In this document: one piece after another, positions 35,023 through 43,811 of the stretch | Layout: every line of letters starts with the position of its first letter | How positions within the stretch are numbered: position 1 is the stretch's first letter | Assembly: GCA_910579265.1 (NCBI GenBank) | Contig: CAJTTE010000002.1 | Span: 181,884 to 245,883 of the forward strand | DNA: 64,000 nt | Direction: 5' to 3' | DNA from: an uncultured Ruminiclostridium sp. | GTDB lineage: Bacteria; Bacillota; Clostridia; Oscillospirales; Ruminococcaceae | Made by a program: the position numbers and the translations under genes | The notes under the pieces: generated by a model | Seen by the model: only the letters and a program-made list of their open reading frames with translations | Told to the model about the DNA's origin: nothing | Databases searched by the model: none

Positions 35023-35211
35023 CGGGGCTGTCTGAAAAGTCGCAGATTGGAGAATTTCTATTAACTGCGGACGCTGTCCGAGTCAAAGAATACCGGTAGT
35101 TATCCCAAAGGAATAACTACGAAATACTCTCGTATTTATCCGCTTTTTTCCTTGAAGCCGCCGTTGTTTTAGCATAATCGTACTATTTTGCTTTGCTTTA
35201 AGATACACCCT
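35023..35211 (+). repeat. Family C element, copy 5
   Basis: About 190 bp: GGGGCTGTCTGAAAAGTCGC at one end, GCTTTAAGATACACCCTG at the other. It fills most of the gap between purL and mtaB. Confidence 0.82.
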
Positions 35212-35328
35212 GATTAAAACCGTTTTTTTCAGAAATGTCCGTTTATACACAAACGGAATTTTGAAAAAATATTTCATTCTGTATTATACTTCTTTTTTCG
35301 TTTTTTTTCAAGTGGCGTAAAAAGCTTT

Positions 35329-36612
35329 TCACAGTATAACTGCTTCGCAGTAGCCGTTTTCTGATTTTGTGATTTTTGTAGAAATTATATCGTGTCTTTT
35401 GGCTGTTCCGCCGAATATGCGAAGCGGAATATAGTTTTCCGTATAACCGTTGATATAATCCGGTTTGGTTTGCTTTTCCACCAGCATTTTATGAACGGTG
35501 TTCAGGTTCTTTTCGAAAAATTCTTTTTGTAATTCCCGGGCAGTGTGAAGCATCCTTTTATATCTTTCCTCTTTGATTTCATTAGATATCTGTTCGTCCA
35601 TTTTTGCCGCTGCCGTACCCGGACGGACGGAATAAGTAAATACATGGATCTTGGAAAAACCGATGCTTTTGACAAATGCGAGGGATTCTTCAAATTCCTT
35701 TTCCGTTTCTCCGGTAAAACCGACCATAATATCGGTAGTGATCGAGCAGGAAGGGAATGACCTTCTGAGATTTTCCGCTATCACGGCATATTCGTCTGCG
35801 GTGTAATGCCGGTTCATTCTTTTAAGTGTGGTTGAACATCCGCTTTGAAGAGAAAGATGAAAATGCGGACAAAGTTTTTTTATACCGGACATTCGTTCGA
35901 TCTCAAACGGAGTCAGAAGCTCCGGCTCAAGGGATGACAATCTTACTCTTTCGATGGAAGCATTATCCGCTACTACCTTTACGGCGTCGTAGAGACTGTG
36001 TCCGTTGTCGCAGCCGTAGCAGGATAAATTTATACCGGTAAGTACTATTTCCTTATGGCCGTCCTTCGCATGGAAATCTGTTTCCCTTGCTATGTTTTCA
36101 AGGCTTCTTGACCTTATCCGCCCTCTTGCCGACGGAATTATGCAGTAAGAGCAGAATCTGTTGCAGCCGTCTTCTATTTTAATATAGGCCCTTGTTCTGT
36201 CACAATGGTGAAAACCTCTGGGCTCGGGATATGTTTTTTCATTTTCTTTTATTTCGCATCTGCGTTTGCCGTTTCTGATAAGATCGAAGATGAATTCATG
36301 TATATTGTATTTCTGGCTGTTTCCTGTGATAATATCCGCGTCCGTATTTTTCGCGGCCTCCTGCGGAAATGCCTGTGGATAGCAGCCTGTCAGTACGGTA
36401 ATTGCTGACGGATAGCTTCTTTTTATCTTTGCCGCAAGACGCACCGCCTTCTTGTCTCCGTTTTCCGTAACGGTACAGCTGTTTATTATAACTATATCGG
36501 GTGTCTGGTTTTCATTAGCGGGAAGAAATCCTGCCGCAAGCATATTACGGGAAATAATGTCACTGTCATATTGATTTACCTTGCAGCCCTGGGTATAGAC
36601 CAAAAAGTTCAT
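35329..36612 (-). CDS. mtaB: tRNA t6A37 methylthiotransferase MtaB
   Basis: A 427-residue radical SAM enzyme that turns t6A37 into ms2t6A37 in tRNAs reading ANN codons. The N-terminal MTTase domain has Cys10 (YTQGCKVNQYDSD), INSCTVTENGD and LTGCYPQ for the auxiliary cluster. The radical SAM motif is CNRFCSYC, and a TRAM domain closes the protein. The start at 36612 gives the family's normal beginning. Neither it nor an upstream GTG has a good ribosome site, so the start is less sure than the identity. Confidence 0.93.
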   Translation of the reverse strand: MNFLVYTQGCKVNQYDSDIISRNMLAAGFLPANENQTPDIVIINSCTVTENGDKKAVRLAAKIKRSYPSAITVLTGCYPQAFPQEAAKNTDADIITGNSQKYNIHEFIFDLIRNGKRRCEIKENEKTYPEPRGFHHCDRTRAYIKIEDGCNRFCSYCIIPSARGRIRSRSLENIARETDFHAKDGHKEIVLTGINLSCYGCDNGHSLYDAVKVVADNASIERVRLSSLEPELLTPFEIERMSGIKKLCPHFHLSLQSGCSTTLKRMNRHYTADEYAVIAENLRRSFPSCSITTDIMVGFTGETEKEFEESLAFVKSIGFSKIHVFTYSVRPGTAAAKMDEQISNEIKEERYKRMLHTARELQKEFFEKNLNTVHKMLVEKQTKPDYINGYTENYIPLRIFGGTAKRHDIISTKITKSENGYCEAVIL

Positions 36613-36758
36613 GTTTTTTACCGTCCGTTTCAGAAGCACGAAATATATTGTTTCATGCCGTATTTGTTGAATTTAAACAAAAAAATTTTTTTAAGCCTTT
36701 ATATTATACAGCATTTAACAAAAATTTTCAATTTCTTTTTTTCCTGAAAAAAAGGCTC

Positions 36759-36786
36759 TTGACTTTCGGTAAAAAAGTGCTATCAT
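36759..36786 (+). promoter_or_regulatory. Promoter of the first HPr-like gene
   Basis: TTGACT (36759-36764), 16 bases, TATCAT (36781-36786), about 38 bases before the ATG at 36825. Confidence 0.6.
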
Positions 36787-36824
36787 AATCTCTGGAAAAA
36801 ATCATAAAAAGAAGGCGTATTTTA

Positions 36825-37055
36825 ATGAAAAACGTAAAAATATCATTAGGTTCCCTTGAAGATATCAAGGAGTTCAACAGGATTACATGCTCCTTTGATT
36901 CGCCCGTATCATTGACGATGGGAAACTATAAGGTGAACGCAAAAAGCCTTATCGGTCTTTTTACCGTAGATACAAATACCAAGGTGGATTTAATGATTGA
37001 TTCGGACAATTATAAGGATTATTTGTCCAGAATAGACAAATTTTTGGTAGATTGA
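36825..37055 (+). CDS. HPr-like protein lacking the phosphorylated histidine
   Basis: A 76-residue protein with the HPr fold pattern. HPr passes phosphate to sugar PTS enzymes on His15 and is regulated on Ser46. Here the His15 region (FNRITCSFDSPVSL) has no histidine, while the Ser46 region is well kept as VNAKSLIGLF with Ser41. So it cannot carry PTS phosphate but might be read by HPr kinase or bind CcpA-type partners. A paralog follows at 37171. AGAAGG precedes the ATG. Confidence 0.82.
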   Translation: MKNVKISLGSLEDIKEFNRITCSFDSPVSLTMGNYKVNAKSLIGLFTVDTNTKVDLMIDSDNYKDYLSRIDKFLVD

Positions 37056-37170
37056 CCAAAAAATAAAAAAAGCTGTAATTATTTTTCCGAAACACTTGCA
37101 ATCAAAGGAAAAATCTGTTACTATAGGCTTATAAAGCCGTAAGGCTAAGATGATTAAGGAGGGTTTTATT

Positions 37171-37401
37171 ATGGTTGAGTTTAAGGTAAAAATCAGCACG
37201 ATTAACGATGTTAAAAAATTCGTGAACACGGTATCTAAGTACGATTTCGATGTAGATCTTATTTCGGGAAGATATGCTATTGACGCCAAGTCCATTATGG
37301 GTATCTTCAGTATAGACCTGTCAAAGGAACTGGTTATGAAGGCTCATACTGATAATGCTGAAATGGTTAAGGCGGATCTGTCCGAGTACATTGTAGGCTG
37401 A
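37171..37401 (+). CDS. Second HPr-like protein lacking the histidine
   Basis: A 76-residue paralog of the protein at 36825, of equal length and aligned without gaps. It has Asp and Tyr where HPr has its active histidine (NTVSKYDFDVDLISGRYAID) and keeps the Ser46-like AKSIMGIF with Ser41. AAGGAGGG lies 6 bases before the ATG at 37171; the longer frame from 37150 would contain that site. It has a possible promoter of its own (TTGCAA-17-TACTAT before 37135), so the two may be expressed apart. Confidence 0.83.
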   Translation: MVEFKVKISTINDVKKFVNTVSKYDFDVDLISGRYAIDAKSIMGIFSIDLSKELVMKAHTDNAEMVKADLSEYIVG

Positions 37402-37467
37402 GCTTGACCTCTGTCTGCCGTATATCTCCGGAACATAAATCACCGGTTGTATGATCACAGTCGAAAG

Positions 37468-37499
37468 CGAAGAGCAGATTGCTTTTCGCTTTTTATTTC
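37468..37499 (+). terminator. Terminator after the HPr-like pair
   Basis: AAAGCGAAGAGCA and TTGCTTTTCGCTTT form a stem with few mismatches and are followed by TTTATTT. Confidence 0.7.
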
Positions 37500-37518
37500 A
37501 TAAAAAGGAGGAAAATAC

Positions 37519-37587
37519 ATGAATAAATACATGAGTAGAACATTAAATCAAATAGTTGCGGACCGAGAGGTTTGCACTACATATTGA
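37519..37587 (+). CDS. Possible 22-residue leader peptide
   Basis: ATG at 37519 with AAAAAGGAGGAAAA 4-9 bases ahead, one of the best ribosome sites in the window. The frame gives MNKYMSRTLNQIVADREVCT plus two residues and stops at 37587. Behind it GAGGTTTGCA and TGCAAAGCCTC (37566-37603) form an inverted repeat before the RNHCP gene. It could be an attenuation leader or an independent small protein. Confidence 0.45.
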   Translation: MNKYMSRTLNQIVADREVCTTY

Positions 37588-37649
37588 CATGATTGCAAAG
37601 CCTCTCAAAAGGAAAGTTTTAATATAGTATTTCTTTTGGAGGTAACCCC

Positions 37650-38108
37650 TTGAATAATGGAAACACAAACAGAATATCAACGGAAAGAATTGGATCTTCA
37701 TTACCCGGAAATAAAGGCTTTGCTTGTATAAGCTGTGGAAAAGAAGTCACATACTCGGGCGCGGGAAGCCGTCACCGCAATCATTGCCCGCATTGTCTTT
37801 CAAGCGTGCATTTGGATAACATTCCCGGTGACAGAGCGGCTGGCTGCGGCGGCATAATGGATGCTATCGGCATATGGGTAAGAAATGACGGCGAGTGGGC
37901 GATAATTCACCGTTGCCGTAAATGCGGACATTTAAGCTCTAACCGCATAGCCGCGGACGATAATCCCGTAAAGCTTCTTTTGATAGCATTAAAGCCGCTG
38001 ACCTTGCCTCCCTTCCCGTTAGACAGGCTTGAGGAGATGATCGAATTTTCAAATACGGAAAAGAATGAACAGCTTGGCAGCGGCGGTTCGACTGTTGAAA
38101 AGCTATAA
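37650..38108 (+). CDS. RNHCP domain zinc-ribbon protein
   Basis: A 152-residue protein with the RNHCP signature (SRHRNHCPHCLSSVHLD, then PGDRAAGCGG). Two zinc pairs are visible before it (FACISCGKEV) and after it (HRCRKCGHLSSNRIAADDN). The biochemical role of the family is not known. Start is TTG at 37650, with TGGAGG 8 bases upstream. Preceded by the possible leader peptide and followed by a strong terminator. Confidence 0.88.
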   Translation: MNNGNTNRISTERIGSSLPGNKGFACISCGKEVTYSGAGSRHRNHCPHCLSSVHLDNIPGDRAAGCGGIMDAIGIWVRNDGEWAIIHRCRKCGHLSSNRIAADDNPVKLLLIALKPLTLPPFPLDRLEEMIEFSNTEKNEQLGSGGSTVEKL

Positions 38109-38158
38109 TTTCTTTTTATAGTACGTTTTTATCTATCTATTGATATTTTTCTGCATAT

Positions 38159-38192
38159 TAAGGGCTGCCCGGTTTTTATCCGGGCAGCCCTG
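38159..38192. terminator. Strong hairpin between convergent genes
   Basis: AAGGGCTGCCCGG, loop TTTTTAT, CCGGGCAGCCCT: a 12-bp GC-rich stem. The T run behind it is poor (GTCTGTGTTTA), so it may act mainly by pausing. It separates the RNHCP gene from apgM. Confidence 0.65.
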
Positions 38193-38220
38193 TCTGTGTT
38201 TATAATTCATTCTGCATATT

Positions 38221-39423
38221 TTAAGATAGGAATTTTTCCATAAGAGTATGTCCGACCTCAACGTAAACCCCTGTTTTTTCCGCCTTCTCCTCACAAAAGC
38301 AGTCAACGCCGTTTACGGCTTTTCGGCTGTCATAAATAAGATAGGGAACTGGCGCGTTGGTATGAGTTTTAAGCGAAAGGGGAGTGGGATGGTCGGGACA
38401 GATAAGGATCTTGATATCCTTTTCCTTAAATGCATCCAGAATAGGCGCTAAAATAAGCTTGTCAATAAGCTCTATAGATTTTACCTTGTTTTCGATTTCA
38501 AAGCGATGTCCGCATTCGTCGGGTGCTTCAACATGTATATAAACAAGATCGCTGCCGTCTTCAAGAGCCTTGATAGCCGCCTGTGCTTTTCCGCTGAAAT
38601 TGGTATCTATATATCCGGTTGCCCCTGGAACATTGATGACCTCCATTCCCGTAAACTTTCCTATGCCCTTAAGAAGGTCAACTGCCGATATCATAGCTCC
38701 CTTAAGTCCGTACTTTTCCTCAAAGGGCGTTAAATCCTTTCGAACACCCTCGCCCCAGAGCCAGATGCTGTTGGCGGGACGAAGCCCCTTTTCCGTTCTT
38801 TTTTTATTGACGGGATGATCCTTAAGCAGATCATAGGAACGTTTCATCATTTCAAGAAGCTTTTGACCGTTTTTGTTTACACCTAAATACTCGGTAATTT
38901 TTCTTCCGGTAATGTCATGAGGAGGAGTAAGTGTTCCCACATCAAGAGTACCTTTATCCCAAATCAAACAGTGGCGGTAGCTTACCCCGCTGTAAAAGCT
39001 GAATTCTTCATTGCCCATTTTCTCCTGTATAAAGGCAATAAGCTCTGCTGCTTCCTCGCTGGATATATCTCCCGAGCAGTAGTCGATCATCGTCTTGTTT
39101 TCATATTTTTCATCATCGGACAGCGTAACAAGGTTGCATCTGAAGGAAACGTCGGTAGGCTTCATATCGATGCCGATACTGCCTGCTTCGAGCGGCGACC
39201 TTCCCGAATAGTAAACGGAGGGATCATATCCGAGCACCGAAAGATTGGCCACATCGCTTCCGGGCTTCAGATTGTCGGCAACGGTCTTTACCAGTCCTAT
39301 TTCCGAAATGCTTGCAAGCCTGTCCATATTAGGCTTATCCGCAGTTCCCATAGGGGTTTTCCCTTCAAGATCGTCACGCGGAAGATCAGCCATTCCGTCG
39401 CACAGCAGTACAACATATTTCAT
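38221..39423 (-). CDS. apgM: Cofactor-independent phosphoglycerate mutase, ApgM type
   Basis: A 400-residue member of the alkaline phosphatase superfamily interconverting 3- and 2-phosphoglycerate; the ApgM branch is common in archaea and in some Clostridia. The metal-binding start is VVLLCDGMAD, the serine lies in PGSDVANLSVLGYDP, and the second metal site is HVEAPDECGH and ICPDHPTP. It is the last gene of the tight ddl-orf72-rluA-apgM run, 4 bases after rluA. A phosphonopyruvate-decarboxylase-like activity is a lesser possibility. Confidence 0.93.
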   Translation of the reverse strand: MKYVVLLCDGMADLPRDDLEGKTPMGTADKPNMDRLASISEIGLVKTVADNLKPGSDVANLSVLGYDPSVYYSGRSPLEAGSIGIDMKPTDVSFRCNLVTLSDDEKYENKTMIDYCSGDISSEEAAELIAFIQEKMGNEEFSFYSGVSYRHCLIWDKGTLDVGTLTPPHDITGRKITEYLGVNKNGQKLLEMMKRSYDLLKDHPVNKKRTEKGLRPANSIWLWGEGVRKDLTPFEEKYGLKGAMISAVDLLKGIGKFTGMEVINVPGATGYIDTNFSGKAQAAIKALEDGSDLVYIHVEAPDECGHRFEIENKVKSIELIDKLILAPILDAFKEKDIKILICPDHPTPLSLKTHTNAPVPYLIYDSRKAVNGVDCFCEEKAEKTGVYVEVGHTLMEKFLS

Positions 39424-39427
39424 TTTT

Positions 39428-40405
39428 TCAGTTCCTTCTTTCTTTGATTTGTTTATATTTTTCCAAAAAGGGTATCTCTTTTACCTGAAAGCATTTTCTG
39501 TTAAGATATTCCAGGATTCCGCCCTCTGTTTTAAAATCAAACATAAGCTTATAGCTGCAAAGTGCCTGCATTTTAAAACCGTATTTAACATTGATCCTGT
39601 TGCTGCCGTATTTTCCGTCTCCAAGCAAAGGGCAGCCTATATAGGCCATATGTGCTCTGATTTGATGCGTACGTCCTGTCAATAGGTCGATCTCTGCGAG
39701 GGTGAGTTCTCCGAAGCTTTCAAGGACCTTGTACTTAGTTTTTATCGTAAGATTATCCGAAGTTTTTCTGTTGCTGATCCGGACCTGATTGGTATTCTGA
39801 TCCTTTTCAAGAAAAGCTGTCAGAATATCCTCGCTTTTGGGCGGTTTGCCCGTAAGAATGCATATATATTTTTTTATGAGTTCGCGGTTTTTTATTTTTT
39901 CGTTAAGGATCCGGAGCGCCTCGGCGTTTTTAGCCGAAATAACGATGCCGCAGGTGTTTCTGTCTATTCTGTTGCAAAGGGCGGGTGCAAAACAGTGTTC
40001 GCTTTGCGGTTCATATTCTCCCTTAAGATATAAATATTTTTTTATTCTGTTTATCAATGTATCGACGCTATTTTCATTATCGGAGTGAACGATAAGCCCC
40101 TGCTCCTTATCGGAAAGCAGTATGTTTTCATCCTCGTATACAATGGACAGACCGTCTCCCGCAGCCATAAAATCATATTCGTCGGTCTGCCTGACCTCTA
40201 TCATCGAATCCGGGAAAAACAATCTGAGGCGGTCACCCTTTACAAGACGGTAAGCCGCTTCTGAACGGCTTCCGTTTACTCTGACGTCCTTATTCCTGAC
40301 AGCCTTGTTTATCGTTCCTGTTTTAAGTTCGGGAAACATTTTCATAAGAAACCGGTCGAGCCGTTGTCCGGAATCGTTTGCACCTATAATGATTTCTTTT
40401 TTCAT
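39428..40405 (-). CDS. RluA family 23S rRNA pseudouridine synthase
   Basis: A 325-residue pseudouridine synthase. Residues 14-75 form an S4 domain (QRLDRFLMKMFPELKTGTIN), and the catalytic Asp is in LCNRIDRNTCGIV. GRTHQIRAHMAYIGCPLLGD completes the RluA signature. The target uridine (RluC-like or RluD-like) cannot be told. Its ATG overlaps the stop of the 72-residue gene by 4 bases. Confidence 0.93.
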   Translation of the reverse strand: MKKEIIIGANDSGQRLDRFLMKMFPELKTGTINKAVRNKDVRVNGSRSEAAYRLVKGDRLRLFFPDSMIEVRQTDEYDFMAAGDGLSIVYEDENILLSDKEQGLIVHSDNENSVDTLINRIKKYLYLKGEYEPQSEHCFAPALCNRIDRNTCGIVISAKNAEALRILNEKIKNRELIKKYICILTGKPPKSEDILTAFLEKDQNTNQVRISNRKTSDNLTIKTKYKVLESFGELTLAEIDLLTGRTHQIRAHMAYIGCPLLGDGKYGSNRINVKYGFKMQALCSYKLMFDFKTEGGILEYLNRKCFQVKEIPFLEKYKQIKERRN

Positions 40406-40620
40406 CTTTGTATACGTATAAAACCGAATTTCTTGAAATGCTTGACAGCTTCGTTGAAAAATTCGTTTGCATTGGAGCAGTGGTCGCCTACGTCCTCAAG
40501 CGACTGCTTGGCGTCCGTCCATCTTCTGTCCGCATCGTTATCTTGTTCCATATCACAGAACCAAACCTGATTTTGCCAGGTACCGAAAGCAAGATCTATT
40601 ATATATACATTTTCAGCCAT
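40402..40620 (-). CDS. 72-residue protein in the ddl operon
   Basis: A small acidic-aromatic protein, MAENVYIIDLAFGTWQNQVW to FKKFGFIRIQR, not recognised. It overlaps ddl at its start by 8 bases and rluA at its end by 4 bases, so it is almost certainly translated by coupling. No membrane segment and no zinc motif are seen. Its position suggests a house-keeping accessory role, which is inference only. Confidence 0.72.
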   Translation of the reverse strand: MAENVYIIDLAFGTWQNQVWFCDMEQDNDADRRWTDAKQSLEDVGDHCSNANEFFNEAVKHFKKFGFIRIQR

Positions 40621-41806
40621 TAAGCTTGCCTCCCTTTGTTCCGCCGAGCTTAGCCTCAGCCAGTATGTTTGATTTAAAGGTAAAGTTCAGGTTTTTAAGC
40701 TCACGGTCTCTTTTTAACGCCAGAGACACCATTTTATCCAGAAGCTGCGGATATTTTATTCTTAGAGGCTCCCAAAGATAAAATGCGAGGCTTCCCGGTA
40801 TAGTGTTTATCTCGTTGAGATAGACCTTGTTGTCTTGGGTATCTATCATAAAATCGATTCTTGAAACTCCGCTGCATCCGAGGCACTGAAAAGCTCTTAC
40901 CGAAAGCTCGCGTATCTCGTTTCTCATCTCATCTGAAATATCTGCGGGAATTTTTCTTTTAAGCGAAGCCATTCCGCCGGATTTTGATCCGTTTTTTGCT
41001 CCTGCGGAATACTTATCCTCGAAACTGAGTATTTCGTCGCTGCCGAAGGGCTCTTCGCATTCGCTGGCTTCCGCGCTGTCCGTATCTCCGCATACTGAGC
41101 AGTTTATTTCCCTCAGATTAACGATAGCTCTTTCAACAAGCACCTTTCCTGAAAAGCTGAAGGCATGGTCAAGAGCTTCGCTTAGCTCTTCATCGTTTCT
41201 TCCCACCTTAATGCCGACGCTTGAACCTAAATTGACCGGCTTTACTACTGCCGGCAGTCCGATCCTCTCCTTTATCTGAGCAATGATTCCATCGGGATTA
41301 TTCGAATACTTTGAGGCGGTTACGACAACACAGTCTAAAACCGGTATCCCGTTGTCTTTGAATACCGCTTTCATAACATATTTATCCATGCCTACGGCTG
41401 AGGAAACCACATCACAGCCCGCATAGGGAATATTAAGTGTATGAAAAAATCCCTGTAATGCTCCGTCTTCCACATTTGTTCCGTGTACAACGGGAAAAGC
41501 AACGTCTATCTCATTAACGGTGCTGTCCCCGAATTTTTTCATAGGATAACGTACAAGCTTTGTTTTATTTCCTTCGTTTACAATAACGATCCGGATGCTC
41601 TTTCTTAAAAGGGCGGGAATATCGCGGTATTCTTCGATTTTTCCCGCATATTCACCTGTATAAAGCTCGTTTTCCTTTGTGATGTAAACGGGTATTACTT
41701 CATATTTGCCGCGGTCGAAGGCGTTGATAGCCTGAATTGCCGAGATTATTGACACCTCGTGTTCAACGCTTTTTCCGCCGAAAAAAACTCCTACTCTGAT
41801 TTTCAT
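40613..41806 (-). CDS. ddl: D-alanine--D-alanine ligase
   Basis: A 397-residue ATP-grasp ligase making D-Ala-D-Ala for peptidoglycan. It starts VGVFFGGKSVEHEVSIISA, has the substrate loop VVHGTNVEDGALQG, the ATP-grasp PAVVKPVNLGSSVGIKV and the metal site NEINTIPGSLAFYLWEP. The middle contains a longer acidic insertion (DTDSAEASECEEPFGSDE) than in short Ddl proteins. The product feeds the MurF-type step; a Mur ligase lies at 44281. First gene of its operon. Confidence 0.95.
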   Translation of the reverse strand: MKIRVGVFFGGKSVEHEVSIISAIQAINAFDRGKYEVIPVYITKENELYTGEYAGKIEEYRDIPALLRKSIRIVIVNEGNKTKLVRYPMKKFGDSTVNEIDVAFPVVHGTNVEDGALQGFFHTLNIPYAGCDVVSSAVGMDKYVMKAVFKDNGIPVLDCVVVTASKYSNNPDGIIAQIKERIGLPAVVKPVNLGSSVGIKVGRNDEELSEALDHAFSFSGKVLVERAIVNLREINCSVCGDTDSAEASECEEPFGSDEILSFEDKYSAGAKNGSKSGGMASLKRKIPADISDEMRNEIRELSVRAFQCLGCSGVSRIDFMIDTQDNKVYLNEINTIPGSLAFYLWEPLRIKYPQLLDKMVSLALKRDRELKNLNFTFKSNILAEAKLGGTKGGKLNG

Positions 41807-41833
41807 AAGCTATTCCTTTCAAGATTGATTTTA

Positions 41834-42736
41834 TTAAAAGTTTAAATTTTTGTCTATATAATCAAGCAGCGGTTTTTTATTGATCTGATCCCCGTTGTCC
41901 CTATACCAGTCAAAGGATTCTTTCAAACCTTCACATAATGGTTTTACGTCTTTCATTGATTCGTACTGCTTGGATACGTCAAGGCTGTATTCGTAGTTGT
42001 AAAAGCAAAAATACTTTCTTTGCTCCGTATCATCGTATACGTTTACAAATTCGGGATTTTTGCCGGCAATACCGTAACAGATCCGGACCCATTCTCTGAC
42101 CGGAACGGTATCCTTGTTACCGACGTTGAATATGTGCTGCGAGGGTTTGTTTTTTAGCAATATATCGATAAATCGGCATAGATCGTGTATATGAAAAAAC
42201 TGAAGCATCATTTTTCCGTCTCCCGGCAGAAAAAATCTTCGCCCGCTCAGCGCACAGTCGAAAACAAAGGCTTCCCTGTACAAATTGTTCATTGGACCGT
42301 ATAAATAAGGAGGGCGGAGAACATAGGCGTTCGGGTTTCTTTTTATCAGCGCGGCTTCCGCTTTTATTTTATCGGTTCCGTACTTGCCCCAGTATTTATT
42401 GATACCCAATTCGGTATCTTCTTTGAACGGCGGTGTGGAATATTCGGGGTATACGGCGCTTGAACTGATCAGAATATATTCTCCGTAATCATTTAAAGCG
42501 TCAAGCAGCAGGTTTACGTCGTCGGAATTATATGCGGTATCTATAACAACGTCAAAGGAAATATTGCGAAGAGCCTCTCCTATACTGTGTCTGTCAGCCT
42601 TAATAAGCTTTACTCCCTCGGATTGCTTCTTGCTTCCTCTGTTGAGCGCATATACTTCACACCCGCATGAAACATAATATTCCGCAATATATCTGCTTAC
42701 GAACGTTGTTCCGCCCGTTACGAGAATTTTTTTCAC
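41834..42736 (-). CDS. NAD-dependent epimerase/dehydratase family protein
   Basis: A 300-residue short-chain dehydrogenase of the extended type. The nucleotide-binding start is KKILVTGGTTFVSRYIAEYY; SSSAVYPEYST and YGTDKIKAEA hold the Ser and the YxxxK pair. VLRPPYLYGP follows. It probably acts on a nucleotide sugar. The start is GTG at 42736 with TTGGAGAAAC ahead. A longer frame reaching 42862 runs through the family E element and is rejected. No sugar-pathway genes adjoin it. Confidence 0.88.
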   Translation of the reverse strand: MKKILVTGGTTFVSRYIAEYYVSCGCEVYALNRGSKKQSEGVKLIKADRHSIGEALRNISFDVVIDTAYNSDDVNLLLDALNDYGEYILISSSAVYPEYSTPPFKEDTELGINKYWGKYGTDKIKAEAALIKRNPNAYVLRPPYLYGPMNNLYREAFVFDCALSGRRFFLPGDGKMMLQFFHIHDLCRFIDILLKNKPSQHIFNVGNKDTVPVREWVRICYGIAGKNPEFVNVYDDTEQRKYFCFYNYEYSLDVSKQYESMKDVKPLCEGLKESFDWYRDNGDQINKKPLLDYIDKNLNF

Positions 42737-42768
42737 TATTGTTTCTCCAAAATATTTAATTTTTTTAG

Positions 42769-42934
42769 TAGGGCGTTTCACATCCGACGGAATACTTGGA
42801 TTTCGTGTCGGAATTTTCGCAGAAAAAGGCGAAAATACGCAGGCGTACTGTATGTACTTCAAGAATTTTTCGACGAAGCTATGCGGAAATTCCGCCGAAT
42901 GACGGGTGTTGAGCGTTAATGTGGATACGCCCTA
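42769..42934. repeat. Family E palindromic element
   Basis: A 166-bp element with ends TAGGGCGTTTCACATCC and AATGTGGATACGCCCTA, that is imperfect terminal inverted repeats starting at TA. The centre has GAATTTTCGC and GCGGAAATTC. The TA at each border suits the Tc1/mariner-IS630 target rule. Only copy in this window. Confidence 0.65.
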
Positions 42935-43540
42935 AATAGGACTTGTTTTTTCGGCACAAAAAATATATGCTGATTCCGTTTCGGTAAAACTATCCGTTAT
43001 CATTCCCGCGTTTTCAATAAAGGCGGAAATGTCCTTCGGATTGTCCGGAAATATTTCAATTTTGCTTATCCCGGTGTCAATATGCTTATCTTGATTTTTA
43101 TCAATTGATAAAACAAACCTGCCTCCGTCTGAAAGAAGTGCCGCCGCCTTGTGGATTGCCGCTTGTTTGTCTTTTATGTGCATAAATGTTAAGGAAGAAT
43201 ATATTACGTCAAAAGAACATGTAAAGCTGTAAGACAGAAAATCCCCCGTGATCAGTGAAACATTATCATATTCTTTTAGATTTTCTGCGGCTCTGTTAAT
43301 TGTTTTGGGAGAAATATCTATTCCGCAGAACCTGCCGCAAAGGGGTGCGGTACGTATGGCAAGCCTTCCCGTACCTATCCCGATTTCAAGAACCGACATT
43401 TGTTTATTAAGCTTTAGCTTGCTCAGAAATTCATTTCCGTCCCACTTATCCATATAAGCCTTAAGAGGTTCGGGGTCACGTACAGGGTCATTGTTTTCGT
43501 CTATCAGCTTGTCATAATGCCTGATAATGTTTTCATTCAT
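42932..43540 (-). CDS. Class I SAM-dependent methyltransferase
   Basis: A 202-residue methyltransferase. Motif I is VLEIGIGTGRLAI, then GIDISPKTINRAAENL (motif II) and FDVIYSSLTFMHI (motif IV). The substrate is unknown. The TAG stop at 42934-42932 is the terminal TA(G) of family E, so the present C-terminus was probably set by that element. It is followed after a gap by the epimerase, and a relation is uncertain. Confidence 0.88.
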   Translation of the reverse strand: MNENIIRHYDKLIDENNDPVRDPEPLKAYMDKWDGNEFLSKLKLNKQMSVLEIGIGTGRLAIRTAPLCGRFCGIDISPKTINRAAENLKEYDNVSLITGDFLSYSFTCSFDVIYSSLTFMHIKDKQAAIHKAAALLSDGGRFVLSIDKNQDKHIDTGISKIEIFPDNPKDISAFIENAGMITDSFTETESAYIFCAEKTSPI

Positions 43541-43579
43541 GACAGAATTACCTTATTTTTCCAAAAACTTTAAAGAGGC

Positions 43580-43743
43580 TTGATACTGATTTCCGATTAA
43601 AATCAGACAAATCCAACGACCGGAGCGCCTCTACTCTGCGTCAGTCCTCCTTAAAATATCCGCATATTACTGCATCGGGACTTCCTTGATCAGGAACGCT
43701 CCGCCCGCCGCCTTTGTCTACTTTTAATTGGGAATTTGTATGA
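43580..43743 (-). repeat. Family F element, copy 1
   Basis: About 164 bp, reverse of the copy at 53543-53705. Shared words include GGACTTCCTTGATCAGGAAC, CTCCGCCCGCCGCCTTTGTC and CAAATCCAACGACCGGAGCG. The ends TTGATACTGATTTCC and GGGAATTTGTATGA resemble family A ends. Confidence 0.8.
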
Positions 43744-43811
43744 GTTGAAAAGCCTGAGATCCGGCGGGGATTTTATCCCGACCGGAAATAGGCGGAAACA
43801 TTATGCGGCGG

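Noticed and set aside
42737..42862. N-terminal extension of the epimerase
   Set aside because: It runs through family E; the GTG at 42736 gives the normal KKILVTGG start with a ribosome site.
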